DNA of 64,000 nucleotides from Mesorhizobium loti R88b (GCF_013170845.1 NZ_CP033367.1:6945001-7009000), one strand, 5' to 3'. Counted from the stretch's first letter, positions 35,794 through 48,619 are shown. Numbers and translations are program-made. Notes: generated from the sequence alone by a model not told the origin.

Positions 35794-36960
35794 CTAGATC
35801 ACATTCAATTCCCTAAACGCCCGCCCTTCGGCGACACGGATGTACCCAAACGCGGAGCAATCGACCGTGCGGTAGCCGCCATGCACGAGAAGCTCGGCCA
35901 GCGCCTTGCCGACCGCCGGGGCCTGCTGCAGACCGTGGCCTGAAAATCCGTTGGCGAAGAGGAAATTTTTCACCTGCGGATGCGGGCCGATGACCGCGTT
36001 CTGGTCGAGGGTGTTGTAGTCGTAATGGCCGGCCCAGGCGCGTGTCGGCTTGATCGCCTCGAAGGCCGGAATGCGGGTCGCCAGCACCGGCCAGATGACC
36101 TCTTCGAACAGCGGCCAGTCGACCTCGAAATCCTGGGGATCGGCCGGGCCGTCGCCCTCTTCCGGCTCGGCGCCGCCGGTGAGATAGACCGAGCCTTCCG
36201 GCCTGACATAGATGCCGGAGGGATCGACCAGCAGCGGCATGTCGGCATATTTTTCGCGCGCCTCGAAGACGAAGACATTGCGCTTGCGCGGCTCGACCGG
36301 CAGCGCCAGCCCGGCGAGAGCGGCGACCTTGCCGGCATTCGGCCCGGCGGAATTGAGGACGGTGCCGGCTTCGATCGTCTCGGCATTGTCGAGCCTGACG
36401 CTGGTGACACGGTGGCCCTGCCGCTCGATGCCGATGACCGAGGCGGTCATAAAGTCCACGTTCTTGCCGCGCAGCGCCTTGCGGAACAGCGTCAGCATCG
36501 CATGCGCGTCGAACCAGCCTTCGCCGCTGCGGCCGTAGGAGCCGGCGGATATACCTTCGGTCGACAGCCAAGGGAAGCGGCGCGTCAGCTGATCCGCGTC
36601 CTCGAGCAGGATGTCGGCCCCCTCGGCGACCTGCGCTTCGTGATTGGCATACAGGATCGGCAGCCCGTTCTCGCTAGCGAGAATGAGAAAGCCGCCCTCG
36701 CGAAAACCGATGTCGGCGTCCGCGCCGAATTCTTCCTTCAGCCGCCGGAACAGTTTCATGGTGAACTGCGACAGGCGGATGTTCTGCGGGATCGAGAATT
36801 GCTGGCGAATGGAGGCGCAGGACAACGTCGTTGCCGCGTGCGCGAACTGCGGATCGCGCTCGATCAGCGCGATCGAGCCGGAAAACCCTTCATCGCGCAG
36901 ATAGTAGGCGATCGAGGAGCCGACGATGGCTCCTCCGATGATAACGATGTCGTAACGCAC
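35794..36960 (-). CDS. FAD-dependent oxidoreductase of the D-amino-acid oxidase (DAO) family
   Basis: A 388-residue flavoprotein. The N-terminal dinucleotide loop is DIVIIGGAIVGSSIAYYLR and the C-terminal FAD segment NGFSGHGLQQAPAVG; both are typical of DAO, sarcosine-oxidase and glycine-oxidase relatives. It would oxidise an amine or N-methyl amino acid with FAD. I take the GTG at 36960, where the family N-terminus VRYDIVIIGG begins and GGAAAGG lies upstream; the GTG at 36999 is the alternative. It is intact between two decayed inverted IS481 copies and next to a metK relic, so it may be a passenger brought in with them. Substrate unknown. Confidence 0.86.
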   Translation of the reverse strand: MRYDIVIIGGAIVGSSIAYYLRDEGFSGSIALIERDPQFAHAATTLSCASIRQQFSIPQNIRLSQFTMKLFRRLKEEFGADADIGFREGGFLILASENGLPILYANHEAQVAEGADILLEDADQLTRRFPWLSTEGISAGSYGRSGEGWFDAHAMLTLFRKALRGKNVDFMTASVIGIERQGHRVTSVRLDNAETIEAGTVLNSAGPNAGKVAALAGLALPVEPRKRNVFVFEAREKYADMPLLVDPSGIYVRPEGSVYLTGGAEPEEGDGPADPQDFEVDWPLFEEVIWPVLATRIPAFEAIKPTRAWAGHYDYNTLDQNAVIGPHPQVKNFLFANGFSGHGLQQAPAVGKALAELLVHGGYRTVDCSAFGYIRVAEGRAFRELNVI

Positions 36961-37092
36961 TTTTTTGTCGCCTTTCCGGTAACCGCCCGTGTCGATCACA
37001 CAGCCGTCAGCATGATGTCGAAGCGCGTGCCGCGGCGGGCGCGGGCCTAGCGAGTTGAAAAGGGTTGCCGCATGCGCTTGATCCAGCGGCGC

Positions 37093-37640
37093 TCACGCAG
37101 CTGCCGGTCCTGCCTCACGCAGCAAGTCGTCGGCTCTGTCCTTCTTCTCCCAGGTGAACTCAGGCTCTTCACGGCCGAAGTGTCCGTATGTCGCCGTGTT
37201 GCGGTATATCGGGCGTACGAGATCAAGCATCTTGATGATGCCTTTCGGTCGGAGATCGAAAACATGCGAATCCAAACATGAGGCCCTGATCCCGCCCTTG
37301 CTCGAGATCCTGCCATCGTCCTTCATCAACGCCCTGGCTGATGTCGGGCGACTGCCCGGTGAGAGCCAGAACGACGGCGCAATTTCGACCATCAAAGCCG
37401 ATGGCATCGTCGTAGCCAATATCGAGTATCGTATCGCGGGCGACTTGGGTGTAATCGATGTGCGCATGGCTGGTACCCTCGTCCTGCTGGCTTTGTCATT
37501 TCGCGCTCTTCGCAAATGCTGTTTGGCGGCGGAACATAAAACGGCACCAGATTTCTGCCGCCACTGATCTCGCAAGTTGTGATGAGCGTACCATTGACAG
37601 CGATTTGCGCTCGCAACGATTCCATGAATTTCTTTGAAGG
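37093..37640 (-). pseudogene. metK (S-adenosylmethionine synthetase) relic
   Basis: The C-terminal end is clear: [20 protein letters not shown], then [12 protein letters not shown]. Upstream in other frames [20 protein letters not shown] and [15 protein letters not shown] can be read, both well-known MetK segments. Frameshifts and an in-frame deletion rule out function. The chromosomal metK must be elsewhere. Confidence 0.8.
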
Positions 37641-37799
37641 ATCTGTTGCAACGCTAAACAACAACGCAACGAGATTGGCGGGGGCCTGGTAAGACGGCAA
37701 GCTGGAACTGGTTGGCCAAGAGGGAGGCGATCGGCGCACCTTTCCCCAGGCGACGTGCTAACTTGCATCGTGCACCTCATCCGCCATTTGCTAAATGTT

Positions 37800-38335
37800 T
37801 AGTCCCGGCATTTGCTGGAGCGGATTGAAAGTGAACGCTCGGGCTGGGAAGCCCATGCCTTCCAGATGAACTCGCAGGGCGTGAGGCCCTTGAGGGTCTT
37901 CAGCTTGCGGCCGAAATTGTAGGCCGCGACGAAGTCGGCAAGATGCCGACGCAGTTGGTCGCGATCGTCGTAGTGGAAGCGCTTGACGGTTGCGTCTTGA
38001 TGGTCCGGTTCATTCTCTCGACTCTTCTCGCCGGCCTGTCGCCGTCGACATCTGGCAATCGGCCGATGCTTGCCTGCAGACAGTGGTGGGAGCGCGTCAG
38101 ATGCGGGACGTCGGCTGCAACGCGTAGAGGCAATCGTCGAGCGGCAGCAGCCTTGTTGCGGCGGAAGGCCACAACAACGGTTTTCCTCGACACACAGAAC
38201 TGTCGACTCCCTGGAGCCGGTGGACAGATCGGCGGTCGAATTCCGCTTCTCCACTTCGCGACCGTCTTGGGGTTGATGCCATAGCGCTCCGAAAGCGACC
38301 TCAGGCTCGCTTCACCTAGCCCATAGTGCATCCTT
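37800..38335 (-). pseudogene. IS481-type transposase relic, right copy (inverted)
   Basis: Minus-strand fragments include SLRSLSERYGINPKTVAKWR, LPLDDCLYALQPTS and, near the end, LKTLKGLTPCEFIWKAW. Long runs of DNA match the left copy at 35.3-35.7 kb in opposite orientation. It keeps the C-terminus that the left copy lost and lacks part of the core. Confidence 0.75.
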
Positions 38336-38390
38336 TGAGTCGGACGAGAATGGCGAAATTTCTTTTCCGCGACATGCAAGCAAGAAGGCT

Positions 38391-39758
38391 TCAGCCAATG
38401 GCGGTTTTTCGATAATCGGCCGTGTCTATCCCATGCCGTTTCAGCTTGTCGTAGAAGGTCTTGCGGGGAACTCCCAGGACTTCGATCGTGCGCCTCACGT
38501 CGCCGCCGCATTCCTGCAAGGCATCGCGGATGACAGTCGCCTCATAAAGGCTGACCTTCTCGGACAAGTGGAGGCTTGATACCGCTTGTTCCTTTCGACC
38601 TGATGCAATGGGCGTGCCTAGCCTTTCAAGTCCCAATGCAACGCGATCGGCGAAATGCACGAGTTCACGGACATTGCCGGGCCAATTGTGGCTCACGAGG
38701 CGATCGCGCACGCCAGCGCTTATGTCCGGAACTGGCCTGCTGAAGCGTTTGGAGGCGCGTTCCAGGAAATGCCCAAAGAGCATCGGGATGTCTTCGCGCC
38801 TTTCGCGAAGCGGCGGGATGCGGAGCGTCACCACATTCAGCCGGAAATAAAGGTCTTCCCGGAAATCTCCGCGGGCGGCCGGATCGCCGAGATCGGCCTT
38901 GGTAGCCGACACGACACGAAGGTCGATGCTGCGGGTTTCGTTCGTGCCAAGCGGCGTGATCTGTCGGGTCTCAAGCACCCTCAGAAGCTTCACCTGGAGT
39001 GCTGGCGGCATCGACTCGATTTCGTCGAGGAAGAGCGTCCCTCTGTTCGAATGCTCGATGCGACCGGTCCTGCGCCTCTGCGCGCCAGTAAAGGCGCCTG
39101 CCTCGTGCCCGAAAAGTTCGCTATCGATGACGCTTTCGGGCAGCGCTCCACAATTCAGGGCAACGAAGGGCTTCGTGCGTCGTCTGCTCCAGCGGTGAAG
39201 CAGATCCGCGACCACCTCCTTGCCCGTGCCCGTCTCGCCTTCCACAAGGACATCCACATCAGTATCGGCGATCTGGCGGAGAGTTTCGCGCAATCGAATC
39301 ATGGTCGGTGCCTCCCCGATCAGCGGGATATCGCCCGCAGATCGGACAACCGCATCCCTAAGACGTCTGTTTTCCAGGACCAGGCGCCGTTTTTCCGAAG
39401 CGCGATGCAGCGTCACGAGAAGCCGGTCGTTCGCATATGGCTTCGAGATGAAATCGTAGGCGCCATCCTTGATGGCGGCAACGGCCAGCTCGACGTCGGC
39501 ATGCCCGGTGATCAGGACAACCGGAATTTCCGGGTCGATCGCCTTCACTCGCTCGAAGAGCTGAAGTCCGTTCAGCCCGGGCATACGGATGTCACTCACG
39601 ACAGGGCCATCGAAGTTCCCGTCGATTCTGGCGAGTGCGGCCTCGGCCGAACCGAACACGCTCGGTGAGAACGAGGCAAGCTTCAGCATCTGCGTGGCTG
39701 CGCGAAGCACATCCTCGTCATCGTCGATAAAAATGACCGGTCCTGATTCAGCACTCAT
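38391..39758 (-). CDS. dctD: DctD, response regulator for C4-dicarboxylate transport
   Basis: A 455-residue NtrC-family regulator: receiver domain (1-120) with IFIDDDED and the phosphorylated aspartate in [12 protein letters not shown]+ domain with [14 protein letters not shown] and LFLDEI; and a Fis-type helix-turn-helix at the end ([20 protein letters not shown]). It activates dctA with sigma-54. Its start overlaps the dctB end by four bases. Confidence 0.94.
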   Translation of the reverse strand: MSAESGPVIFIDDDEDVLRAATQMLKLASFSPSVFGSAEAALARIDGNFDGPVVSDIRMPGLNGLQLFERVKAIDPEIPVVLITGHADVELAVAAIKDGAYDFISKPYANDRLLVTLHRASEKRRLVLENRRLRDAVVRSAGDIPLIGEAPTMIRLRETLRQIADTDVDVLVEGETGTGKEVVADLLHRWSRRRTKPFVALNCGALPESVIDSELFGHEAGAFTGAQRRRTGRIEHSNRGTLFLDEIESMPPALQVKLLRVLETRQITPLGTNETRSIDLRVVSATKADLGDPAARGDFREDLYFRLNVVTLRIPPLRERREDIPMLFGHFLERASKRFSRPVPDISAGVRDRLVSHNWPGNVRELVHFADRVALGLERLGTPIASGRKEQAVSSLHLSEKVSLYEATVIRDALQECGGDVRRTIEVLGVPRKTFYDKLKRHGIDTADYRKTAIG

Positions 39759-41626
39759 GCCGCTCGCCTCAGCTCGACCGTGAAGGAAGTCCCTCTCCCG
39801 TGGCCGGCATCATCATGCCGCAACGAGCCGCCGAGCTCACGTGCGATCTCTTGCGAAATGACCAGGCCAAGACCGAGACCCTTTTCCTTGTTGGTAACGA
39901 ACGGCATGAAGAGGCTCCTGCGAATGTCGGGGGCAAGGCCGGGGCCGTTGTCCCGAAGGGAAATAGCGACCATTTCCCCGTTTTCGGCGAGCGCTATCTC
40001 GACGCGGGGCTTCGGTTGATCCTTCAGAGCGTCAAGCGCGTTCTGGAGAAGGTTGACGAGTATCTGCTCCAGTCGCATGCGGCTTGCCATGACAATTGGA
40101 GACGGATCGATCCGCTTCCGTTCAATCGTCACCCCGGAATCGCGAATTCGGCCTGAAAGAAGCGACAGAGCGCCGTCGATCGCGTCGTCCGCCAGTATCG
40201 GTCCCATCGATCCGCTGGCGCGGCGGGAAAAGGACCTTAGCGTTTCAGTGATCGTGCCGATCCTGCCGGTTATGGCGACGATCGAGGTCAGATTCTCGGC
40301 GGTTTCTTGCGACCGGCCGATCCCTAGAAGACGCGCGGCATTTTCAGCATAGGTGCGGATTGCGGCGACCGGCTGGTTGATCTCGTGGGCGACCCCGGCC
40401 GTTATCTGTCCCAGGATTGACAAGCGGTTCGCCTGGGCGAGTTCCTCGCGCAGGCGACGCACTCTTGCTTCAGCGTTCTCTCGCTCGGCGATCTCACCGG
40501 CGAGCGCTGCGTTCGAGCTCTGGAGCTCCGCCGTGCGCAGTTCGACGCGATGCTCCAGTTCCGCATTCAGCAATACAAGCACTTCTTGCCGCTGCCGGGC
40601 CGCCCGCCGCCGTCGAACAATGATGAAAATGACGAATCCAACGAGAACGAGGGCAAGCAGCGTTGTCACGCGGGCTGTCATGACCGCCGAGGAGATCTCG
40701 GTGTCGGCGGGGATGAGCAACGACATGCGCCAGCCCGGAACTGCTTTGCCGAGATCCTGCGAAACCGCAACGAAACCGGCTGATCGACTCTCAGGAGTTG
40801 CGGTGACCAGGTTGTCGCCGCGGCGGGAAAGCGGCACCGGCTCGAAAGTCACGCCCGGTAGCTGCAGACGATCGCGAGCGGTTTGCTTCTCCTTTGCGGA
40901 AAGCGGTGAGAGAGCGCCAAAACGCCATTGGGGCACGCTCGTGGCAAGAACCACGCCTCGCTCATCGGTCGTGAAGACCACGAAGCCGCTCTCCAGCCAA
41001 CGCGACTCGACGCGGTCGAGCTCCACCTTCACCACAACCACACCGAGCGGCCCCTCCGGCCCATCGACCCGGCTCGACAGATAGAGACCAGGGCGCGCGC
41101 TAACCGTGCCGAGCGCATATTGCATAGCCGCGCCATCCGCCATCGCCTCGGTGAAGTAGTGGCGAAAGCGGTAATCGCTGCCGACGAAACTGGTCGGCTC
41201 GCCGGCGTTGCTCGCAGCAACCGCTACGCCCTCAGGATTAATGATGTAGAGTATAGAAGAGCCGGCGTCGCGCGCGATGGCGCGAAGCTTCTCATCAAGC
41301 GCGGCTTCGTTGGCAGTGCTCGGACTGCGAAGCATCTCCTGAACGGCACCGTCGCGTGCCAGAACCAGCGGAATCATTCGCTGCTTCTCGATCTCTCCTT
41401 TCAAACTGTCGGCTGCAAGCGGGAACGCGGCAAGAGCACGGTCGCGTAGGGCATACTCTGCTCTGGTGCCGGCGATGCGTCCCGTTGCAAAGACGACGAA
41501 ACAGAGCGCCGCACCAAGAATTGCAAGCAAAACCACAAGCCAGAGAGATCGACCGCCGGATCTACCAGGGAAGACCAATGGGGCGCGCTGGAAGGCGCCA
41601 TTACCCATGTCTTCTTCTTCTGCCAT
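39755..41626 (-). CDS. dctB: DctB, sensor kinase for C4-dicarboxylates
   Basis: A sensor kinase of about 623 residues. One membrane helix lies near the N-terminus ([18 protein letters not shown]), then a periplasmic double-PAS sensing region, a second helix before a run of arginines ([13 protein letters not shown]), the phospho-histidine in [14 protein letters not shown], and an ATPase domain with RDNGPGL and GLGLGLVIS. It senses succinate, malate or fumarate and phosphorylates DctD. The start is uncertain among ATGs at 41647, 41626 and 41605; I chose 41626. It diverges from dctA. Confidence 0.92.
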   Translation of the reverse strand: MAEEEDMGNGAFQRAPLVFPGRSGGRSLWLVVLLAILGAALCFVVFATGRIAGTRAEYALRDRALAAFPLAADSLKGEIEKQRMIPLVLARDGAVQEMLRSPSTANEAALDEKLRAIARDAGSSILYIINPEGVAVAASNAGEPTSFVGSDYRFRHYFTEAMADGAAMQYALGTVSARPGLYLSSRVDGPEGPLGVVVVKVELDRVESRWLESGFVVFTTDERGVVLATSVPQWRFGALSPLSAKEKQTARDRLQLPGVTFEPVPLSRRGDNLVTATPESRSAGFVAVSQDLGKAVPGWRMSLLIPADTEISSAVMTARVTTLLALVLVGFVIFIIVRRRRAARQRQEVLVLLNAELEHRVELRTAELQSSNAALAGEIAERENAEARVRRLREELAQANRLSILGQITAGVAHEINQPVAAIRTYAENAARLLGIGRSQETAENLTSIVAITGRIGTITETLRSFSRRASGSMGPILADDAIDGALSLLSGRIRDSGVTIERKRIDPSPIVMASRMRLEQILVNLLQNALDALKDQPKPRVEIALAENGEMVAISLRDNGPGLAPDIRRSLFMPFVTNKEKGLGLGLVISQEIARELGGSLRHDDAGHGRGTSFTVELRRAA

Positions 41627-41659
41627 CGTATTCTTAAAACCGATCATTGACGAACCATA

Positions 41660-41707
41660 GTGCGGGGTTCCGCCAGAAGGGAAGGCGATCCGTGCGGAAA
41701 ACCGCAC
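41660..41707 (+). promoter_or_regulatory. Two DctD-binding palindromes
   Basis: GTGCGGAAAACCGCAC at 41692-41707 is a perfect palindrome with the form of known DctD sites. A second, imperfect copy (GTGCGGGGTTCCGCCA) lies at 41660-41675, 32 bases away. Both are upstream of the dctA -24/-12 promoter. Confidence 0.8.
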
Positions 41708-41770
41708 AATCTTGCTGCGCGATTTGTTGAAGATACCTGAGGCTCCGGCGATTTCCGCGCTCTCTTGGCT

Positions 41771-41785
41771 TGGCACGGCTATTGC
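41771..41785 (+). promoter_or_regulatory. Sigma-54 (-24/-12) promoter of dctA
   Basis: TGGCACGGCTATTGC is a perfect -24/-12 element about 98 bases before the dctA start and about 64 bases after the nearer DctD site. Confidence 0.88.
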
Positions 41786-41882
41786 GGTCAACAACGCAGC
41801 AGCGTTCGACCGGGGCGCCGCGATGGGAGAAGCCGCGGGGAGGAACAGCCCGCCCCAAACCGGTCAGGGAGAGAAAACTTAC

Positions 41883-43316
41883 ATGTTGACCCCACTGGCT
41901 CCAAGCGTAAAGCGCGCACCCCGCAAGACCCTTTTTGCCAAGCCTTACGTGCAGGTGCTTGTCGCAATCCTCCTCGGAGTTGCGGTTGGCCATTTTTATC
42001 CGCAAATCGGAGAAAACCTGAAGCCGCTCGGCGATGCCTTCATCAAGCTCGTCAAGATGATCATCGCGCCCGTTATCTTTCTGACCGTGTCGACTGGAAT
42101 TGCCGGCATGAGCGATCTTCAGAAGGTCGGCCGTGTTGCCGGCAAGGCGATGGTCTATTTCTTCACCTTCTCGACGCTCGCGCTTATCGTCGGCCTCATC
42201 GTCGGCAATGTCATTCAGCCTGGCGCCGGCCTCAACATCGATCTGACCTCGCTCGACGTCCAAGCCGTCAATGGCTATGCCTCAAAGGCCCATGAGCAGT
42301 CCGTGACCGGCTTCCTCATGAACATGATCCCGACCACGATTGTCGGCGCCTTTGTGGAAGGCGACATTCTACAGGTGTTGTTTTTCTCCGTCCTCTTCGG
42401 CATCGCGCTGGCGATGGTCGGAGAATCGGGCAAATCGGTTCTTTCCTTCCTTCAGGACCTCACTGCACCCGTTTTCAAATTGGTCGGCATCCTGATGAAA
42501 GCCGCGCCGATCGGTGCTTTCGGAGCAATGGCCTTCACGATTGGCAAATATGGCATCGGTTCGGTAGCCAACCTTGCGATGCTGGTCGGGACCTTCTATC
42601 TCACGGCCTTCCTCTTCGTATTCGGGGTTCTCGGTGCAGTCTGTCGCTACAACGGCTTCTCGATCTTTTCTCTTATCCGCTACATAAAGGAAGAGCTGCT
42701 GCTGGTCCTCGGAACGTCCTCCTCCGAGGCTGCGCTGCCCTCTCTCATGGAGAAAATGGAAAAGGCCGGCGCCAAGCGCTCGGTCGTGGGCCTGGTTATC
42801 CCGACCGGATATTCCTTCAATCTGGATGGCACCAATATCTACATGACCCTCGCCGCCCTTTTCATCGCGCAGGCGACGAATACGGATTTGTCAGTTGGCG
42901 ATCAGGTCCTGCTGCTGCTCGTCGCGATGCTTTCCTCCAAGGGTGCAGCAGGTGTCACGGGTGCCGGCTTCGTCACGTTGGCCGCGACGCTCTCCGTAGT
43001 GCCGGCAGTTCCCGTTGCTGGAATGGCGCTGATCCTTGGCGTCGATCGCTTCATGTCGGAATGCCGGGCACTGACGAATTTGGTCGGTAACGCGGTGGCA
43101 TCGCTCGTCGTCGCCCGCTGGGAAGGCGAACTGGATCAGGCGCAATTGAAAGCTGCATTCTGCGGCCACCAGCCTGCCGAGACATCAACCGGCCAGCCAC
43201 TGAGAACGCCCGCGCCGAGCAACTCGGCAGCATCGCTGCCGGTTGAATCGCCTGGCTGGTCCCAAACGCCGGACGATCGGGCCGCGGGTTCCAAACAAAC
43301 TCTCGCGGGCCGATGA
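41883..43316 (+). CDS. dctA: DctA, C4-dicarboxylate/proton symporter
   Basis: A 477-residue glutamate-transporter-family symporter. The re-entrant loop serine-rich motif is in [18 protein letters not shown], followed by the conserved [13 protein letters not shown] and later [10 protein letters not shown]. It imports succinate, malate and fumarate, the carbon source of bacteroids. GGAGAG precedes the start. The C-terminus is longer than usual: about 45 residues rich in Pro, Ser and Thr follow the normal end near [12 protein letters not shown], perhaps a read-through into former non-coding DNA. Control is by DctB-DctD and sigma-54. Confidence 0.95.
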   Translation: MLTPLAPSVKRAPRKTLFAKPYVQVLVAILLGVAVGHFYPQIGENLKPLGDAFIKLVKMIIAPVIFLTVSTGIAGMSDLQKVGRVAGKAMVYFFTFSTLALIVGLIVGNVIQPGAGLNIDLTSLDVQAVNGYASKAHEQSVTGFLMNMIPTTIVGAFVEGDILQVLFFSVLFGIALAMVGESGKSVLSFLQDLTAPVFKLVGILMKAAPIGAFGAMAFTIGKYGIGSVANLAMLVGTFYLTAFLFVFGVLGAVCRYNGFSIFSLIRYIKEELLLVLGTSSSEAALPSLMEKMEKAGAKRSVVGLVIPTGYSFNLDGTNIYMTLAALFIAQATNTDLSVGDQVLLLLVAMLSSKGAAGVTGAGFVTLAATLSVVPAVPVAGMALILGVDRFMSECRALTNLVGNAVASLVVARWEGELDQAQLKAAFCGHQPAETSTGQPLRTPAPSNSAASLPVESPGWSQTPDDRAAGSKQTLAGR

Positions 43317-43607
43317 AATCAAGAATCCCGAAATGCAGTGGGTGCAAAATCATCTGCGCCTTGCGAAGGTCTTGCACCGGGCACGACACACAAGCCATCG
43401 ATGATGCGCTTAATGCCTCCGAAGTTTGCGACGGTTCGTGGAACCGGGCGTGGAGCTCGATCGGAGCCGTCGGCACGGCTGAACAATTCGCCCACGCTCT
43501 ACGTCTCGGCTTCTACCTCGCACCATGCCACGACAAGAATTCGGTAGCGAACAGGATCAATGCAGGAATGACAGATTTTACTGAATCGACCTTTGCCGGG
43601 ACTCTTG

Positions 43608-44663
43608 ATGTCGTTTAATCAGACTCGAACAATGGCGAAGCGACCCATAATTGCTGATATCGCCCGGGAAGCCGGGGTTAGTGTTGCCACCGTTGACCGA
43701 GTTCTGAATGCCCGTCATCCGGTGCGGAAGGAGACTGCGCAGCGGGTCTTAGCGGCGGCACAGGCCATCGGATATCACGCCGCAGGTCTTATCAAGCAGC
43801 GCCTGCAGCCGGACCTGCCGCAATATCGGCTTGGCTTCATCTTGAGAAAACCGACTCACCACTTCTACCAGGGCTTCGCGCGTGAGGTCGAAGCGGCGGT
43901 CAACGCGGCGAAGTGCTTCCATGGCACTTCGCTCATCGAATTCGCGCCGTCGCACATGCCATGCGACCTTATTCCATTGCTCAAGGAATTCGGAGCGCGC
44001 TGCCACGCGATCGCCATGGTGGCGCCGGACCATCCGGCGATCACGGCAGCCGTCCAAGAACTCAAGGCAAAAGGCATCCCCGTTTTCTCGCTGCTTTCCG
44101 ATTTCGCCGAAGGTGTTCGTGAGGGTTATATCGGCCTCGACAACCGCAAGGTCGGGCGGACGACAGCGTGGATGCTTTCAAAGGTCGCAAGACGGCCGGG
44201 CAAGGTGGCGGTTTTTGTCGGCAGCCACCGTTTTCAGGGGCAGGAGCTGCGGGAGGTCGGCTTTCGCTCCTATTTCCGTGAGAATGCACCGGCATTCGAG
44301 CTGCTCGATCCGCTCGTGAACCTTGAGGCACGGCAGATCACCTACGAGGCCACGCTGGATCTCATGCAACGGGAACCCGAACTCACCGGCTTCTATGTGG
44401 CCGGCGGAGGTATGGAGGGAGCGATCTCCGCGCTCCGTGAAGAAGGCGAAAGCCGGGGTCTCGTCGCGATCGTTAACGAGATCACGCCGGAGTCACGGGC
44501 TGCACTCGCAGATGGCATGATCACGATGTCGGTCGCCACGCCCCAGCGCCTGCTTTGCCAGGAACTGATGACGCTGATGGCCCAGGCCATCAAGGTCGGC
44601 ACTTCGGAGACGCTTGGGCAGACTTTTCTGCCGTTTGAGATCTATCTGCCGGAAAACATCTGA
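43608..44663 (+). CDS. fixV: LacI/GalR-family regulator, probably FixV
   Basis: A 351-residue regulator. The N-terminal helix-turn-helix reads IADIAREAGVSVATVDRVLN, with the LacI hinge after it; the rest is a periplasmic-binding-protein-like effector domain. It lies directly upstream of the second nifA. In Mesorhizobium loti R7A a LacI/GalR-type regulator named FixV activates the nifA2 gene beside it, so the identification rests on family plus position. The start at 43608 has GGGA six bases upstream; an ATG at 43632 gives the commoner LacI start (MAKRPIIAD). 43317-43607 holds no supported gene. Confidence 0.75.
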   Translation: MSFNQTRTMAKRPIIADIAREAGVSVATVDRVLNARHPVRKETAQRVLAAAQAIGYHAAGLIKQRLQPDLPQYRLGFILRKPTHHFYQGFAREVEAAVNAAKCFHGTSLIEFAPSHMPCDLIPLLKEFGARCHAIAMVAPDHPAITAAVQELKAKGIPVFSLLSDFAEGVREGYIGLDNRKVGRTTAWMLSKVARRPGKVAVFVGSHRFQGQELREVGFRSYFRENAPAFELLDPLVNLEARQITYEATLDLMQREPELTGFYVAGGGMEGAISALREEGESRGLVAIVNEITPESRAALADGMITMSVATPQRLLCQELMTLMAQAIKVGTSETLGQTFLPFEIYLPENI

Positions 44664-44844
44664 AAAACTGATAAAATACTATCATGAGAGCCTAATTTCC
44701 TTTCATTCATGAAAGAAAAGCAGCGGGAGTTTGATTGACTCACCTGCCTCATTCCGGTCTCGTTTAACAACGAATGATTGCTGCGCGGCGGAAGCCAGTC
44801 AGCCGAGAACGATGACCCGCACTTCATGAAGAGAGAGGAAAGCC

Positions 44845-45285
44845 ATGCGTCAAGCATCGCTCCGCTTTGCGATCGACCGCATGACGCCGCCCCATCTTGC
44901 CAGGGCCGCACTTGCTCGCGGCCCGGGCCTGACTGGCATCGACATTAGCTATCATCTCGATGGCAATTTCATTGCGCGCGAAAAGCCGGCTGCAGACGTC
45001 CGTCTTGCTGACGGATCAATCGTCACGACTATCTTCATCAACGCCTTTTCGTGTTTCAATGAATCCCCGCGTGCAAGGGCGAGGCGAGCAAACTCGTCGA
45101 TTGTGCAGCGGCCTGCGGAGCGAAGACGCCGACGAATGCGATTCGCCAAGGACATCCACGCGCTGGACAATAGGCGCACTTGCCTCGGGCATCGATTTCA
45201 TGGCGCGAGATGGATGATCACATGCACGATACTCGCAACTGCGAGCAAAGTGCCAGGCAGATCTCGTCACGCTGCATATCGCTTC
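44845..45285 (+). pseudogene. Decayed sugar isomerase/epimerase-like (TIM-barrel) gene
   Basis: It begins with AGGAAAG before ATG and reads RFAIDRMTPPHLARAAL, then IDISYHLDGNFIA and FINAFSCFNE, which resembles COG1082 sugar/inositol isomerases. After the FNE the match continues one frame over as KGEASKLVDCAAACGAKTP and ends at stops. It lies between fixV and nifA2, with 44664-44844 empty. It suggests that fixV was once a sugar or inositol catabolic regulator. Family inferred from pattern memory only. Confidence 0.5.
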
Positions 45286-45290
45286 CAAAA

Positions 45291-47033
<1,743 letters not shown>

Positions 47034-47606
47034 ACCGGCTCGCGGACCTCAAGCAGGGCCGCGAGATAGCGCGCGAGGAGAATAGCTGGGACAATGAGCG
47101 TTGATTGGTACGGCTCGGACCTCCGTCGGTGAGACGTTGCAGCCGTCCTGTTGGCGCCGGCCGCAATCCACGGCCCGCTCGACCGCACGGCGCTTGGTAT
47201 CCCAATCAAGTTGGCGAGAACGCAGCGCCGTCATGGTCGGTCCGATGGCCATGTCGCTCCGCCGGCCCCGTGCCGGATGTCTCGCGATTGAAACGGAGAA
47301 CAGTACGCCGTCAACCAGCCTAACCGGAGTGGTGTAGGTCGTCAGGCAGATAAGCGCCGTACTGCCTTTCGCGCACGGATATCCGGCGGCGTGATCGCCT
47401 TTCACGAACCAGCGACGCTCAATCGACGTCTCTCCTCACCCAGCGTCACCCACGGCGAGTGTCGCGTTTGGCATATTTTTGTGCAGGCGCGAAGAGGTAA
47501 AGTCGCCACAGCGCGTGGTGTTGACGCGACGATTGGTATGATACAGAACAGAACTAAATCGGTTTAGACAGTTCGCGCGGAGGCCTACCCAAGTGGGTCA
47601 GGAACC
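47034..47606. other. Intergenic stretch without a supported gene
   Basis: Only short open frames on both strands, the longest on the minus strand from 47405 (118 codons) without family match or ribosome site. The region probably contains the promoter of the NAD regulator gene, but I see no clear element. Confidence 0.4.
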
Positions 47607-48566
47607 ATGGATCAGGCCAAAGGACCAAGGAAAGGCAGAACCATAGGCAAGACCAACGATGTCAACGCCGACCTGATCGCAGTCGTGGTCGCCGTGAACG
47701 ACGCTGGACCATGTGTTCTGACCATCGAACAGGGGGCCGCTCTTCCCTCGGGCCCGTTTGAGCTCGCTCATCGTTCGCTCCAGTCGGGGCTCAGGGCATG
47801 GGTAGAACTGCAGACCGGTCAGCCTCTCGGTTATATCGAGCAGCTCTACACCTTTGCCGATCGCGATCGGGTCGGCGCCAACCAGCGCGTGATCTCGATC
47901 AGCTATCTCGCACTCACCCGCGAAGAAGATGCGGGCGCCTCGGGCAGGCGCAGTTGGGCCAGCTGGTACGACTATTTTCCGTGGGAGGATCATCGCTCCG
48001 GCAGGCCCCCGATAGTGCTGGAAGAATTGCGGCCGCGCCTTATCGAATGGGCGGACGGCGCGGACGACGGCGCGACGCGCTTCGATCGCCGACGGCGAGC
48101 GGCGGTTGCCTTTGCCTTGGACGGCCGGGCATGGAACGAAGAGCTCGCGCTGCAGCGCTACGAGCTGCTCTACGAAGCCGCCCTGGTGGAGGAAGCAAAG
48201 CGCGGCGGAGTTTTGGCCATCCTCGCTTCGGTGCCGGGCAGATCGATGATCGCCGATCACCGCCGCATTCTGGCAACGGCTATTGCGCGACTGCGCTCCA
48301 AAATCAAATACCGGCCTGTTGTGTTCGAACTGATGCCGCCGCTCTTCACGCTTTTGCAGCTACAGCGAACTGTGGAGGCGCTCTCCGGCAGGCTCATCAA
48401 CAAGCCGAACTTTCGCCGGCTCATAGAGCAGCAGGAACTGGTTGAGAAGACAGGGGCGACGACCGCCGAGACCGGCGGCCGGCCGGCGCAGCTCTACCGC
48501 TTCCACCATACTATTCTCGACGAGAGGCCTGTGGCCGGCACAAAATTGCCGATCGCACGGGCTTGA
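47607..48566 (+). CDS. NrtR-type (Nudix-related) transcriptional regulator of NAD synthesis
   Basis: A 319-residue protein: an N-terminal Nudix-like domain without a functional Nudix box (the RExxEE signature is missing) and a C-terminal winged-helix (from MPPLFTLLQLQRTVEALSG, ending FRRLIEQQELVEKTG and GRPAQLYRFH). This is the layout of NrtR/NadQ-like repressors that sense ADP-ribose or NAD-pathway products. It is followed at once by nadA-nadB-nadC and a palindromic operator, which fits local control. AGGA precedes the ATG. NrtR and NadQ are not separable from the sequence by eye. Confidence 0.82.
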   Translation: MDQAKGPRKGRTIGKTNDVNADLIAVVVAVNDAGPCVLTIEQGAALPSGPFELAHRSLQSGLRAWVELQTGQPLGYIEQLYTFADRDRVGANQRVISISYLALTREEDAGASGRRSWASWYDYFPWEDHRSGRPPIVLEELRPRLIEWADGADDGATRFDRRRRAAVAFALDGRAWNEELALQRYELLYEAALVEEAKRGGVLAILASVPGRSMIADHRRILATAIARLRSKIKYRPVVFELMPPLFTLLQLQRTVEALSGRLINKPNFRRLIEQQELVEKTGATTAETGGRPAQLYRFHHTILDERPVAGTKLPIARA

Positions 48567-48572
48567 CACCGC

Positions 48573-48619
48573 TTATAGTCACAACGATTATATACGCCTT
48601 ATAATCAGGTAGACTATAA
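48573..48619 (+). promoter_or_regulatory. Nested inverted repeats, probable operator for nadABC
   Basis: Outer arms TTATAGTC (48573-48580) and GACTATAA (48612-48619) are exact reverse complements. Inside lies a second palindrome GATTATA-N7-TATAATC (48586-48606). The element ends 11 bases before the nadA start, so bound repressor would block transcription or ribosome entry. Confidence 0.78.

Noticed and set aside
36212..36571. Extra long frames on both strands inside the DAO-family gene
   Set aside because: They mirror the high-GC codon pattern of the true gene and have no motifs.
47049..47405. 118-codon minus-strand frame downstream of nifA2
   Set aside because: No ribosome site, no family and a plus-strand frame of similar quality covers it; listed only as intergenic.
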